A model generated the notes under the pieces. That model saw nothing but the letters and a program-made list of their open reading frames with translations. It was not told where the DNA came from and made no database searches. A program made the position numbers and the translations under genes. This document shows positions 51,409 through 61,445 of a stretch of DNA of 64,000 bases, piece by piece (the stretch's first letter is position 1; each line of letters starts with the position of its first letter). Source of the stretch: Synergistaceae bacterium. Lineage in GTDB: Bacteria; Synergistota; Synergistia; Synergistales; Aminithiophilaceae. Location: contig JAESII010000010.1 in the NCBI GenBank assembly GCA_016756725.1, forward strand, positions 78,447-142,446. Direction: 5' to 3'.

Positions 51409-52677
51409 ATGGACGGAGACAGCCTGCATTCGATGGTCTTCCTTTTCATCCTTCTCCTCCTTTCAGCTCTCTTCAGCAGCACGGAGACTTCCATCACCGC
51501 CGTGGGGCGCGGTAAACTCCTGGCCCTACAGGAGCGTCACCCCTATCGCCGCCGCTTCCTGGCTTGGCTGGCCGACCAGACTCAGAAGGCGCTGACGATC
51601 ACACTCGTCGCCAACAACCTCGTCAACATCGCCGCAAGCGCCGTGGCCACCTCTTTAGCGCTCAGGCTCTACGGCCAGCAGGGTCCTCTCATCGCTGTTG
51701 CCGTCATGACCGTCGTCATCGTCATTTTCGGCGAGATCCTGCCGAAAAGTATCGCCATCATCCGCAACGAGGCCATTCTTGTGGCCGTTCTGCCCATGCT
51801 TCGCTTTCTCGGTTTTATCTTCGCGCCCCTCCTATGGGCGACGGTGGCCATCGTTGAAGGCCTTGGCAAGATTCTCCGAATCGACCTGGCTCCTCAACAT
51901 GCCTTTGTCACCCGCGAGGAGATCGAGCAGATGGTCAACATCGGCAGTGCCTCAGGAGTTCTGGAGGAAGAGGAACGGAAGATGATCCACGGCATCATCT
52001 CCTTCGAAGAGACGCGGGCCTATGAGGTCATGGTGCCTCGGACGGACATGATCGCCGTGCCGCGGGAGATGTCCATGGCCGAAGCCGTCAACGTCATCCT
52101 TGAGCATGGTCATTCCCGGGTTCCCATCATCGGCGAGAGCCTCGACCAGATCGTGGGGATCCTCTACGTGAAGGATCTTCTCCGCTATCTGGTCTCCGGC
52201 GATCCCGACGTCGCCATTGAGGACATTAAAAGAGAAGCTCTCTTCGTTCCCGAAACGATTCGCATTGCCAACCTCTTCAATCTCATGAAGGGAAAGAAAG
52301 TCCACATGGCCATCGTCGTCGACGAATATGGCGGCACGGCCGGCATCATCACCCTTGAGGATCTTCTCGAGGAGATTGTTGGCGAGATTCAGGACGAGTA
52401 TGACGAGGAAACTCCATCGATCCTCAAAAACGGTGACGGCAGTTATCTCGTTCAGGGAGGCGTCAACCTGGAGGATCTCAGTGAGAGGCTCGGATATGCC
52501 TTCACCTCTGACGATGTGGAAAGCGTTGCTGGCCTGATCATCTCCCTGGCGGGACGTTTCCCCGAGACGGGCCAGCGTCTGAGTTACGGTGACTGGGATT
52601 TCGAGGTCCTCGAAGTTGAAGATCACCGCGTCAAACTGCTTCGTCTCCGTCGACGCGAGATGGATGGCGAGGAATGA
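51409..52677 (+). CDS. CNNM/CorC-family transporter-associated protein (DUF21-CBS-CorC_HlyC)
   Basis: 422 residues. An N-terminal DUF21 domain has about four membrane helices (LFSSTETSITAVGRGKL motif, VIVIFGEILPKSIAI motif). Two CBS domains (about 206-325: VMVPRTDMIAVPREM and DEYGGTAGIITLEDLLEEIVGEIQDEYD) and a CorC_HlyC domain (about 340-417) follow. The family is linked to magnesium or cobalt efflux and is often next to ybeY, as here. Confidence 0.9.
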   Translation: MDGDSLHSMVFLFILLLLSALFSSTETSITAVGRGKLLALQERHPYRRRFLAWLADQTQKALTITLVANNLVNIAASAVATSLALRLYGQQGPLIAVAVMTVVIVIFGEILPKSIAIIRNEAILVAVLPMLRFLGFIFAPLLWATVAIVEGLGKILRIDLAPQHAFVTREEIEQMVNIGSASGVLEEEERKMIHGIISFEETRAYEVMVPRTDMIAVPREMSMAEAVNVILEHGHSRVPIIGESLDQIVGILYVKDLLRYLVSGDPDVAIEDIKREALFVPETIRIANLFNLMKGKKVHMAIVVDEYGGTAGIITLEDLLEEIVGEIQDEYDEETPSILKNGDGSYLVQGGVNLEDLSERLGYAFTSDDVESVAGLIISLAGRFPETGQRLSYGDWDFEVLEVEDHRVKLLRLRRREMDGEE

Positions 52678-52695
52678 CCTCCGGGAGGTGTTTTC

Positions 52696-53118
52696 ATGGA
52701 TTGGCCCCATTCCGTAAGTCCCGAAGAGCTTCTTCAGAAGGCCCGAGTTGCCCAGCAGGCCGCTTATGTTCCCTATTCGGCTTTCCCCGTTGGGGCGGCT
52801 CTGCTGACGGAAGGTGGGGACGTCATCACCGGTTGTAACGTCGAGAATGCCAGTTATGGCCTGGCTCTCTGTGCTGAACGGAATGCCTTGACGACGGCCG
52901 TCGCTCGTGGAGAAAAGAAATTCGCCGCCATCGCTGTCGTCGGAAGATCCGGAGAGGCCTGCCTCCCCTGCGGCGCCTGCCGTCAATTCATGGCGGAATT
53001 CAATCCCGCTCTTCTTGTTGTCCTTGAAGAGGGGCCAGAACCATTAATCTACCATCTCGATCTTGACCTCCTGCCTCATCCTTTCGCCCTTAGGTCCGAA
53101 GAGTTGACCAATGACTGA
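52696..53118 (+). CDS. cdd: Cytidine deaminase
   Basis: 140 residues, tetrameric zinc type. It deaminates cytidine and deoxycytidine. Motifs YSAFPVGAAL, CNVENASYGLALCAERNAL (zinc Cys and catalytic Glu) and PCGACRQFMAEF (two zinc Cys) are intact. It overlaps era by 8 bp. Confidence 0.95.
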   Translation: MDWPHSVSPEELLQKARVAQQAAYVPYSAFPVGAALLTEGGDVITGCNVENASYGLALCAERNALTTAVARGEKKFAAIAVVGRSGEACLPCGACRQFMAEFNPALLVVLEEGPEPLIYHLDLDLLPHPFALRSEELTND

Positions 53119-54025
53119 GAAACCCTACCGCTGCGGTCTTGTTGCCGTCGTCGGCCGCCCCAATGTCGGCAAGTCCTCGCTCATCAACGCTCTCCTGGGA
53201 CAGAAAGTGACGATCGTTTCCGAAAAGCCCCAGACGACGCGCAACCGCATCCGCTGCATTTACAGCGACGACGAGACCCAGATCGTCTTTATCGATACGC
53301 CTGGCATCCATCTTCCACGTCACAAACTGGGCGAGTTCATGGTCGAAACGGCACGGCAGGCCCTCGACGAGGTCGATCTCATCTGTTTCGTCGTCGAGGC
53401 TACGGATCGGCGCCTTCGTCCCGAGGATGAGAGAATTCTCTCCTTCCTCAGGGAGACGAGGCGGCCCGTCCTCCTTATCATCAACAAGGTGGACAAACTC
53501 AGAAAGGGAGAGGAGTTCTGGCAGGTCGTCGAGCTCTATCAGGAAAGCCTGCCCCTTGGAGCTGTCCTCCCCCTGTCGGCTACGGCAGGAACCAATCTTC
53601 GGCTGCTGCGGGAGCGCATCGTCCAGTTCCTCCCCGAAGGGCCTCCTCTCTACCCTGATGAGCGAATCATGGATCACCCCGAACGTTTTCTTGCGGCCGA
53701 AATCATCCGAGAAAAAATCCTTCTCCTCACCCGCGAGGAAGTCCCTCACAGCGTGGCTGTCGAAATCGAGGCTTTCGAGACACCTGACGAATATCCCGAG
53801 CGCGACGTCGCCTATATTCGGGCTGTCGTCAACGTTGAAAGACCGGGCCAAAAGGGAATCGTTATCGGCAGGGGGGGCACCATGCTCAAGCAGATCGGCT
53901 CCCTGGCCAGGGCGGGCCTGGAAGAGATGCTTCAAGAAAAGGTCTTTCTCGAACTCTTCGTCAAGGTCCGTGAGGATTGGCGAAAATTGGATCGGGAGCT
54001 CAGACGTTTCGGCTATCGTCCATGA
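53111..54025 (+). CDS. era: GTPase Era
   Basis: 304 residues. G1 GRPNVGKSS, G2 QTTRNRIRCI, G3 DTPGIH and G4 NKVD are followed by a KH domain (VNVERPGQKGIVIGRGGTMLKQIG). Era binds the 3' end of 16S rRNA and aids 30S assembly. The ybeY-corC-cdd-era-recO order is a common bacterial cluster. Confidence 0.96.
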   Translation: MTEKPYRCGLVAVVGRPNVGKSSLINALLGQKVTIVSEKPQTTRNRIRCIYSDDETQIVFIDTPGIHLPRHKLGEFMVETARQALDEVDLICFVVEATDRRLRPEDERILSFLRETRRPVLLIINKVDKLRKGEEFWQVVELYQESLPLGAVLPLSATAGTNLRLLRERIVQFLPEGPPLYPDERIMDHPERFLAAEIIREKILLLTREEVPHSVAVEIEAFETPDEYPERDVAYIRAVVNVERPGQKGIVIGRGGTMLKQIGSLARAGLEEMLQEKVFLELFVKVREDWRKLDRELRRFGYRP

Positions 54026-54741
54026 ATGGCAAGGAGAATCTTCGGCAGGGCCACTTCCGGGCCTCCGGCGTCGTCCTTCGGCGCTGTGACACGGCCGAAG
54101 GGGAGCGGTTGCTTTACCTGGGACTCAAAGGGTTGGGGCCGCTCTGGGTTGTTGCGCCTGGCGCGGCGCGGGGCAAGGGGCGTTTCGGGGGAGCCACGGA
54201 ACCCCTCGTCTGGGCTGTCTTCACCCTCTACAAGGCCTCACGGAACCTCTACCTCAAGGAAGTCGACGTCCGTTACGATTTCTGGGCTCTCCGGAGCCGC
54301 TCCGAGTCCCTTGCCCGCGCTGCCCAGTGGGGCAGGCTTGTCGCTGACTGTCTCCTCATGGGCCACCCCGACGACGCTCTCTTAGGATTCTTCTTCTGGG
54401 CCCTCCAAGGGCTCGAGAAAGGTGCCGACGGCGCCGTGGCTGAGTGGCGTTTTCTCTGGCGCTGGCTCCACGACCGGGGCGTTGCCCCCGATCTTGATCG
54501 CTGTGGCCGCTGCGGCACGCCTCTCGACGGTGCCTTCTGGGGTGATGAACACCTTCTCTGCCCTGCCTGTCGCGGATCTTCCGGGTCTCCCCTCCTGACG
54601 GGCCCTCTCTTGCAGGTCTTGAGGGCTGCTGTTATGCTTTCCCGTGATTCTTTCATACCGTGGTCGATGACGGTGCGAGAAGGCGCCGACTGGCCCGCGT
54701 TCAATGAAAGGCTTCGCTCTCTCCTCCGAGAGAGTCTTTAG
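54022..54741 (+). CDS. recO: DNA repair protein RecO
   Basis: 239 residues. The N-terminal OB fold ([27 protein letters not shown]) and a helical domain are followed by a zinc site of two pairs (CGRC and CPAC, about 159-187). It helps load RecA with RecF/RecR. ATG 54022 overlaps the era stop by 4 bp. Confidence 0.9.
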   Translation: MNGKENLRQGHFRASGVVLRRCDTAEGERLLYLGLKGLGPLWVVAPGAARGKGRFGGATEPLVWAVFTLYKASRNLYLKEVDVRYDFWALRSRSESLARAAQWGRLVADCLLMGHPDDALLGFFFWALQGLEKGADGAVAEWRFLWRWLHDRGVAPDLDRCGRCGTPLDGAFWGDEHLLCPACRGSSGSPLLTGPLLQVLRAAVMLSRDSFIPWSMTVREGADWPAFNERLRSLLRESL

Positions 54742-54772
54742 GCTTTTCTCCGACTTGATAGGGGGTAGGAAA

Positions 54773-55651
54773 GTGAATTTCCAAGAAATCATCATGCGGT
54801 TGGAGCGGTTCTGGGCCGAACAGGGCTGCGTCGTGCAGCAGCCTTATGACATCGAAGTCGGGGCGGGAACGATGAACCCCGCCACGACCTTGCGCACCCT
54901 CGGTCCCGAGCCGTGGCGCGTGGCCTACGTCGAGCCGTCGCGGCGTCCCACTGACGGAAGGTATGGGGAAAACCCCAACCGACTCCAGCATTACTACCAG
55001 TATCAGGTCATCGTTCAGCCCGCTCCGGAAGACATTCAGGAGCTCTACATCGAGAGCCTCAAGACCCTCGGCATCGACCCCGCTGAACACGACATCCGCT
55101 TCGTGGAGGATGACTGGGAGTCGCCCACTATCGGTGCCTGGGGCCTCGGCTGGGAAGTCTGGCTTGACGGCATGGAAGTCACTCAGTTCACCTACTTCCA
55201 GCAGGTCGGAGGCATCGACATGGACCTCGTTCCCGCTGAACTTACTTACGGTTTGGAACGGATCGCCATGTTCGTCCAGAAGGTCGACAGCGTCTATGAC
55301 CTGACCTGGGTCGACAAGGTCAAATACGGCGACATCCATCATCGCAGTGAAGTGGAGCAGTCAACCTATAATTTCGATCTCTCCGATGCGGCCATGCTCT
55401 TCAAGCTCTTCGACCTTTACGAAACTGAGGCCAGAGCCGTCATCGCAACGGGCAACATCCTTCCCGCTTACGACTATGTCCTCAAGTGTTCCCACACTTT
55501 CAACCTCCTTGATGCCCGAAATGCCATTAGCGTTACGGAAAGAACGGGTTACATTTCCCGTGTCCGCGCTCTGGCATCACTCTGCGCCGAAGGGTATGTC
55601 AAACAGCGTGAGGCCTTGGGCTATCCGCTAATGGACAAGTTCAGCCGTTAG
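54773..55651 (+). CDS. glyQ: Glycyl-tRNA synthetase alpha subunit
   Basis: 292 residues from GTG 54773 (G-rich SD 54761-54765; the protein then starts with the conserved [13 protein letters not shown]). It carries the class II catalytic motifs, including [38 protein letters not shown] and [10 protein letters not shown]. It works as a tetramer with GlyS. The 31-bp spacer to recO leaves no room for a T-box leader. Confidence 0.96.
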   Translation: MNFQEIIMRLERFWAEQGCVVQQPYDIEVGAGTMNPATTLRTLGPEPWRVAYVEPSRRPTDGRYGENPNRLQHYYQYQVIVQPAPEDIQELYIESLKTLGIDPAEHDIRFVEDDWESPTIGAWGLGWEVWLDGMEVTQFTYFQQVGGIDMDLVPAELTYGLERIAMFVQKVDSVYDLTWVDKVKYGDIHHRSEVEQSTYNFDLSDAAMLFKLFDLYETEARAVIATGNILPAYDYVLKCSHTFNLLDARNAISVTERTGYISRVRALASLCAEGYVKQREALGYPLMDKFSR

Positions 55652-55664
55652 GAGGCAGAAGACC

Positions 55665-57734
55665 ATGACCGTCACGACAAAACGCGATCTCCTTCTTGAG
55701 CTGGGGACGGAAGAAATTCCCGCCCGCTTCATGCAGTGGGTCGTCGCTGAGATCGAGAAAATTGCCGAAAAGGCTTTCAGCGGAGCCCGCATCAGCTATG
55801 GCTCCATTCAGGCCAACGGCACGCCGCGCCGGATCGTCCTTCAGGTCCGTGGCCTTGCCGAGGGACAGGAGGATCTGACGGAAGAATACAAGGGGCCGGC
55901 CTGGCGCCAGGCCTTTGACGGTACAGGCGCTCCCACGAAGGCGGCACTTGGCTTCGCCAGGAGCAAGGGAGTCGATGTGGAAGACCTCGTGCTGCGCGAA
56001 GTGGACGGAGTGGAGTACTCGTTCGCCGTCGTCCGCCAAGCCGGCCGTCCGACGAGGGAGATCCTTCCCGGCCTCCTTGAGGAGATGATCGGTCGCCTCG
56101 TCTTTCCCAAGAACATGTACTGGGATGATCCGACACAGAGGTTTGCCCGTCCCGTCCGCTGGCTTCTCTGTCTCTGGGGGGATGAGATCGTTCCCATCGC
56201 TTACGGCAGGCTTAAGGCGGATCGAATCACGAGGGGGCACCGCTTCATGGGTGCCCGAAGGATCGAGATTCCCCGCACCGATGACTATCTAGACAGCCTC
56301 TACGACAACTACGTCATTGTCGACGTGGCCAAGAGGCGGGAGATGATGATCAGTCGCATGACGGCCCTGGAAAAGGAGATGGGCTGTAAGATCGAGAGGG
56401 ACGCCGAACTGATCGAGGAGAATCTCTTCCTCGTCGAATACCCTGTTCCCTTCTTCGGCACCTTCGACAAGGAGTTCCTCGACATTCCTTCCGAAGTCCT
56501 CGTCACGACCATGAAGGTCCACCAGCGCTACTTCCCCGTCCGAGACGGCTCGGGCAAACTCAAGAATCACTTTGTTGGTGTCAGCAACAACCGGGCCACC
56601 AATATGGATGTCGTCCGTGAAGGGAATGAGCGCGTCCTCCGGGCGCGCCTGTCGGACGCGTCCTTCTTTTGGAAGGAAGATCAGAAGAAGCTCCTTGCCT
56701 CCCGGGTGGAGGAACTCAAGGAGATTGTCTACCAAGAGCGGATCGGCACGGTCTACGATAAAGTCCTTCGAGCCCGGGACCTTGCTCTCTGGCTCACCGA
56801 TCATCTCAACCTCAAAGAGGACCGCCCCCTTGTTGAGCGGGCGGGATGGATGGCCAAGGCTGATCTCGTCACCGATATGGTCTACGAGTTTCCCGAACTT
56901 CAAGGCGTCATGGGCCGCGAATATGCCCGCAAGAATGGTGAGCCCGACCGGGTCGCCAAGGCCCTCTACGAGCTCTATCTGCCCCGTTTCGCCGGAGATT
57001 CGCTGCCCACCGACGTCATTGGCGCCCTCGTCGGTATTGCCGACAGGGCCGACACCATCGTGGCCTGCTCCAAAGCCGGCCTTGACCCTACGGGTTCTCA
57101 AGATCCCTACGGACTGAGGCGTGCGGCCCGATGTATCAACGAGATCTTATGGGGCCTTTCCCTGGATGTCGACGTCGAGGCTCTCATGAAGGAGGCAGGA
57201 CGGCAGATCGGAGCCGATGAGGCCGTCCTAGATAAGGTCTTCGAGTTTCTCCGCAACAGGCTCCAGATTCAGCTCAAGGAAAAAGGTTACGGTCATGACG
57301 CGGTTACCCTTGCTCTGGCCACCAGCTGGAACCGGCCCTACCAGGCTTTTCGTTTCGTTGAGGCTCTCTCCGAGATACAGGATCAGGCTTGGTTCCGCGA
57401 TCTCATCACTGCCGCTGTGCGGGTACGTAACATCCTTGCCAAGGCCGACGGTCATCCCGGTAGCGTCGACGAGTCCCTTTTCGCAGATGACGCAGAAAAA
57501 AGCCTCAATTACACCCTGGCTGAGCTGGCTCCTGAGGCACGGTCGGCCCTGGAGGAGCGACGCTGGAAGGATCTCACCGCTGTTTTGGCCAAAATGGAGC
57601 CTGTTATTGCCAGCTTCTTCGATGAAGTCCTTGTCAACGACCCTGACGAGGCGATTCGTGCGAACCGGCTTGCCCTCCTCGCTCGCTGCCAGGAGCTTTT
57701 CCTGATGGTTGGCGATTTGGGCATGTTAAAATAA
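55665..57734 (+). CDS. glyS: Glycyl-tRNA synthetase beta subunit
   Basis: 689 residues, normal length. It starts LLLELGTEEIPARFM and contains the GTPRRIVL, FPKNMYWDD...RFARPVRWL and KVHQRYFPVRD blocks, an HD-like middle region (AKADLVTDMVYEFPELQGVMGREYA) and a C-terminal anticodon-binding domain. It starts 13 bp after glyQ. Confidence 0.96.
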   Translation: MTVTTKRDLLLELGTEEIPARFMQWVVAEIEKIAEKAFSGARISYGSIQANGTPRRIVLQVRGLAEGQEDLTEEYKGPAWRQAFDGTGAPTKAALGFARSKGVDVEDLVLREVDGVEYSFAVVRQAGRPTREILPGLLEEMIGRLVFPKNMYWDDPTQRFARPVRWLLCLWGDEIVPIAYGRLKADRITRGHRFMGARRIEIPRTDDYLDSLYDNYVIVDVAKRREMMISRMTALEKEMGCKIERDAELIEENLFLVEYPVPFFGTFDKEFLDIPSEVLVTTMKVHQRYFPVRDGSGKLKNHFVGVSNNRATNMDVVREGNERVLRARLSDASFFWKEDQKKLLASRVEELKEIVYQERIGTVYDKVLRARDLALWLTDHLNLKEDRPLVERAGWMAKADLVTDMVYEFPELQGVMGREYARKNGEPDRVAKALYELYLPRFAGDSLPTDVIGALVGIADRADTIVACSKAGLDPTGSQDPYGLRRAARCINEILWGLSLDVDVEALMKEAGRQIGADEAVLDKVFEFLRNRLQIQLKEKGYGHDAVTLALATSWNRPYQAFRFVEALSEIQDQAWFRDLITAAVRVRNILAKADGHPGSVDESLFADDAEKSLNYTLAELAPEARSALEERRWKDLTAVLAKMEPVIASFFDEVLVNDPDEAIRANRLALLARCQELFLMVGDLGMLK

Positions 57735-57768
57735 ACCGTAAGCAAGACGATCTCGAGAGAAAGCAACT

Positions 57769-57795
57769 CTTCCCGGGGTCCTGTGCCTCGGGAAG
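57769..57795 (+). terminator. Possible hairpin after glyS
   Basis: CTTCCCGGGG (57769-57778) and CCTCGGGAAG (57786-57795) pair at 9 of 10 positions with a 7-nt loop. There is no T-run, so the role is uncertain. The rest of the glyS-regulator spacer (57735-57894) shows no clear promoter. Confidence 0.4.
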
Positions 57796-57894
57796 AAACA
57801 TATCCGTCGGGGCTTGGGGGCTTTTTGCCTGCCCGGTGAGGAACGTCCTTTGCGGATGTAAGCCCGGACAGGGAGAGGAGAGGGAGGGACCGGC

Positions 57895-58695
57895 ATGGCT
57901 CTAGAGATTTTCGTCGTCTCCGATTTTACCGGCGAAACGGCTGAACATGTGGCTCGTGCGGCGGCAAGCCAGTTCGGCGCCAAGAAGGCAGAGCTTCGCC
58001 GTTTCCGCTATGTGAACAATGAGGAGAGAGGCCGCGAGGTTCTGGACGAGGCGAGGCGCACTCAGGCCGTAATCATCTGTACCCTCGTCGATCATGGACT
58101 CCGCCGCTGGTTTGTCGACGAGGCCGGCAAGCTGGAATTGAACATTGTCGATATCCTGGGGCCCATCCTCAAGATCCTCGAGGACAGACTGGGCTGCCAA
58201 CCTTTGGAGACTCCTGGTCTACTGAGACGGCTTGATGAAGAATATTTCCGCCGCGTCAAGGCCGTCGAGTTTGCCATCAAATGCGATGACGGCCGAGGCG
58301 CGGAGCTCTACGAAGAGGCAGACCTGGTCATCCTCGGCGTGTCGCGGACGAGCAAAACGCCTCTTTCCATGTACCTTGCCCACAAGGGGGTCATGGTTGC
58401 CAACATCCCTCTTGTCCCCGAGGCGGATGCTCCTGCCGGACTTTATGATCTCTCACCGGAAAAGGTCATCGGACTGACTATTAACCTGGAGAAACTCAGT
58501 TCCATTCGACGGGAACGGCTGCGCGTCCTCGGTCTTGACGCTGACCTTTCCAATTACGCTCAGCCTGAACGGCTTGAGAGGGAGCTTGACTATGCTCTCA
58601 AGATTATGCGTCGTGTGGGGTGCAAGGTCTTCGACGTGACCAATAGGGCGATTGAAGAGGTGGCCCAGGAAGTGCTCGACTACCTGCGCGTCTGA
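57895..58695 (+). CDS. PPDK regulatory kinase/phosphorylase (PDRP, DUF299)
   Basis: 266 residues. The start EIFVVSDFTGETAEHVARAAASQF and the P-loop GVSRTSKT (about 147-154) define the DUF299 family. These bifunctional enzymes inactivate pyruvate phosphate dikinase (or PEP synthase) by ADP-dependent threonine phosphorylation and reactivate it by phosphate-dependent removal. The target gene ppdK begins 29 bp downstream, so PPDK is the expected substrate rather than PEP synthase. Confidence 0.94.
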   Translation: MALEIFVVSDFTGETAEHVARAAASQFGAKKAELRRFRYVNNEERGREVLDEARRTQAVIICTLVDHGLRRWFVDEAGKLELNIVDILGPILKILEDRLGCQPLETPGLLRRLDEEYFRRVKAVEFAIKCDDGRGAELYEEADLVILGVSRTSKTPLSMYLAHKGVMVANIPLVPEADAPAGLYDLSPEKVIGLTINLEKLSSIRRERLRVLGLDADLSNYAQPERLERELDYALKIMRRVGCKVFDVTNRAIEEVAQEVLDYLRV

Positions 58696-58724
58696 CCTCC
58701 GAACAGGTAAAGGAGATGAGCCGG

Positions 58725-61382
58725 ATGGACAAGAACGTCAAAAAGTACATCTATGACTTTTCTGAAGGCAACGCCGACATGAAGGCCCTCTTGGGCGGCA
58801 AGGGAGCGAACCTCGCCCAGATGAGCAACATCGGTCTTCCCGTGCCGCCTGGGTTCACCCTCACCACCGAAGCCTGTCTTGCCTATTGGAGTGACGGGGA
58901 ACATCTCCTTGATGCCATCTGGCCAGACGTCATGGCCGCCGTTGAAAGACTTGAAAGGGCAACGGGGAAGACCTTCGGACGCGGTGACAATCCCCTCCTC
59001 CTTTCCGTCCGCTCCGGTGCTCCCATCTCGATGCCGGGCATGATGGACACGATCCTTAACCTTGGCCTGAATGATGTCACCGTAGAGGCTCTGGCGCGCA
59101 ACTCCGGCGAGCCCCGATTCGCTTATGACAGCTACCGCCGTTTCATCCAGATGTTTTCCGACGTCGTCCTCGGCGTCTCCTCATCTCTTTTCGAGAACGA
59201 AATCGTAGCTGCCAAGCGCGCTCTCGGTGTACGCCAGGACTTTGAGATCAATGCCGAAACCTGGAAGAGGCTGATCGACCGCTTCAAGGAGATCGTCAAA
59301 AAGGAGACGGGAACGGACTTCCCCGCCGAATCTGACCAACAGCTGCGCAAAGCCATTGACGCCGTTTTCCGTAGCTGGAATACGGCACGGGCCAAGACCT
59401 ACCGGCGCATCAACAAGATTCCCGACGACCTGGGTACGGCCGTCAACGTCATGGCCATGGTCTTTGGCAACCTCGGCGAGGACTGCGGCACCGGCGTCTG
59501 CTTCACCCGCAACCCTTCGACGGGGGAGAAGGGGCTTTATGGGGAATTCCTCGTCAACGCTCAGGGCGAAGACGTCGTCGCCGGGATCCGCACCCCCCAA
59601 CCCATCGCCGAACTCCAGGACACCATGCCCGGTCTCTACAGGGAACTCCTCGAGATCTGCGAGCTTCTGGAACGACACTACCGTGACATGCAGGACATTG
59701 AATTTACCATCGAACGGAACCGTCTATTCATCCTCCAAACCCGCACCGGCAAAAGGACAGCCCGTTCGTCTGTCCACATTGCCGTTGACATGGTCAAGGA
59801 GGGTCTTATTGACCGTGAAACGGCCGTCAGGCGCGTTACGCCCGATCAGGTCGAAAAGCTGCTCCACAAACAAGTCGACCCTGAGGTCGCCGTTGATGTC
59901 TTGGCCAAAGGTCTTCCGGCTTCACCGGGGGCAGCCGTTGGTGCCGTTGTCTTCGACCCCGACGAGGCTGAAAAGCGCGGTGCTGCAGGTGAGTCGGTTC
60001 TCCTTGTCCGCCATGAGACGACGCCCGACGATATCCACGGTCTCTTCGCCGCTCAGGGGGTGCTCACTAGTCACGGCGGGATGACGAGCCATGCTGCCGT
60101 CGTCGCCCGTGGTTTGGGCAAACCCTGCGTCTCCGGCTGCGAAGCTTTGGAAATCGATCTCGTCAAAGAACGCCTCTTTGTTGGCGGCAGGACCTTCAGC
60201 AAGGGGGATACCCTCACGATCGACGGCAGTCGCGGCCTCGTCATCGCCGGAAAGGTTGCCCTCATGGAGCCGGCCATGACCGACGAGTTCCGCCAGATCC
60301 TCGATTGGGCCGATGAGACGGCCAAGGTCAAGGTTTGGGCCAATGCCGACACTCCTGAAGACGCCAGCAGGGCCCGCGACTTCGGGGCCAGGGGCATCGG
60401 CCTCTGTCGTACGGAACACATGTTCATGGCTCCCGAGAGGCTGCCGGTCATGAAGGAAATGATCATCGCCTCGACAAAGGAGGAGCGGGTGGCGGCTCTC
60501 GATAAACTTCAGGTCATGCAGGAGGCTGACTACCGAGGTATCTTCAAAGCCATGGCCGGGTTGCCCGTCACAGTCCGGCTCCTTGATCCGCCTCTTCATG
60601 AGTTCCTCCCCAAGGAGGCTGAACTTGAGAAGTCCCTGAGCAAGCTCAGGAGCGAGGGCAAGGAAAAGAGCCCTGAGGCCTCGGCCCTGGGAAAAACCTT
60701 GGCCAAAGCCCGAGCCTTGAAGGAAACCAACCCTATGCTTGGTTTCCGTGGTTGCCGTTTGGGCATCATCTACCCGGAAATCTACCAGATGCAGATCCGC
60801 TCCATCTTCTTGAGTTGCCTTCATCTTGCGGATGCCGGCATTGAGGTTATTCCTCATATCATGATGCCCCTTGTCGGAACTCAGGAGGAAATGAAGCGCC
60901 TCAAAGGCATGGTTGACGAGATCGCTGAGGAACTTTTCGCCGAGACCTCACGCAAAATCGGCTACGAAGTGGGGACCATGGTTGAAGTGCCCCGGGCGGC
61001 CCTTGTCGCCGACGAACTGGCTGAGTACGCCGAGTTCTTCAGCTTCGGCACCAACGATCTCACCCAGACAACCTTCGGCTACTCCCGCGATGATGCCGAG
61101 AACAAATTTCTTGCCCAGTACGTTGCCGATCACGTCCTTCCCGAACATCCTTTCCGGTCCATCGACCGCAACGGCGTGGGCCGCCTCATGAAGATCGCTT
61201 TCGAAGAAGGACGACGCGTCCGTCCCGGAATGGGCATCGGCATCTGTGGTGAGCATGGGGGCGATCCCAGCTCCATCGCCTTCTGCCACCAGCTCGGTCT
61301 TGATTACGTCAGCTGCTCGCCCTACCGGGTTCCCGTCGCCCGCATTGCCGCGGCTCACGCAGCCCTTGGCCTGATCGACTGA
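58725..61382 (+). CDS. ppdK: Pyruvate, phosphate dikinase
   Basis: 885 residues from ATG 58725 (AAGGAG about 9 bp upstream; ATG 58716 touches the SD). It interconverts pyruvate, ATP and Pi with PEP, AMP and PPi. The N-terminal nucleotide-binding domain starts LLGGKGANLAQM. The swivelling domain carries GGMTSHAAVVARGLGKPCVSG with phosphorylated H456 and regulatory T454. The PEP domain has the catalytic Cys C841 in GICGEHGGDPSS. Confidence 0.97.
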   Translation: MDKNVKKYIYDFSEGNADMKALLGGKGANLAQMSNIGLPVPPGFTLTTEACLAYWSDGEHLLDAIWPDVMAAVERLERATGKTFGRGDNPLLLSVRSGAPISMPGMMDTILNLGLNDVTVEALARNSGEPRFAYDSYRRFIQMFSDVVLGVSSSLFENEIVAAKRALGVRQDFEINAETWKRLIDRFKEIVKKETGTDFPAESDQQLRKAIDAVFRSWNTARAKTYRRINKIPDDLGTAVNVMAMVFGNLGEDCGTGVCFTRNPSTGEKGLYGEFLVNAQGEDVVAGIRTPQPIAELQDTMPGLYRELLEICELLERHYRDMQDIEFTIERNRLFILQTRTGKRTARSSVHIAVDMVKEGLIDRETAVRRVTPDQVEKLLHKQVDPEVAVDVLAKGLPASPGAAVGAVVFDPDEAEKRGAAGESVLLVRHETTPDDIHGLFAAQGVLTSHGGMTSHAAVVARGLGKPCVSGCEALEIDLVKERLFVGGRTFSKGDTLTIDGSRGLVIAGKVALMEPAMTDEFRQILDWADETAKVKVWANADTPEDASRARDFGARGIGLCRTEHMFMAPERLPVMKEMIIASTKEERVAALDKLQVMQEADYRGIFKAMAGLPVTVRLLDPPLHEFLPKEAELEKSLSKLRSEGKEKSPEASALGKTLAKARALKETNPMLGFRGCRLGIIYPEIYQMQIRSIFLSCLHLADAGIEVIPHIMMPLVGTQEEMKRLKGMVDEIAEELFAETSRKIGYEVGTMVEVPRAALVADELAEYAEFFSFGTNDLTQTTFGYSRDDAENKFLAQYVADHVLPEHPFRSIDRNGVGRLMKIAFEEGRRVRPGMGIGICGEHGGDPSSIAFCHQLGLDYVSCSPYRVPVARIAAAHAALGLID

Positions 61383-61394
61383 CCAGGCAGGACA

Positions 61395-61445
61395 GGAAGA
61401 CAAACGAGGGGATGGCCTGAAAGGCCATCCCCTCGTTTGTCTTCC
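61395..61445 (+). terminator. Very long bidirectional hairpin between ppdK and the PBP gene
   Basis: Bases 61395-61418 are the exact reverse complement of 61422-61445: a perfect 24-bp stem with a GAA loop. It lies between the ppdK stop (61382) and the stop of the minus-strand PBP gene (61446), so it can end both transcripts. Confidence 0.88.

Noticed and set aside
54742..54772. T-box leader before glyQS
   Set aside because: Only 31 bp separate recO from glyQ, too little for a T-box.
57735..57894. Riboswitch between glyS and the PPDK regulator
   Set aside because: Only one imperfect hairpin without a T-run is seen and no known aptamer pattern is recognisable.
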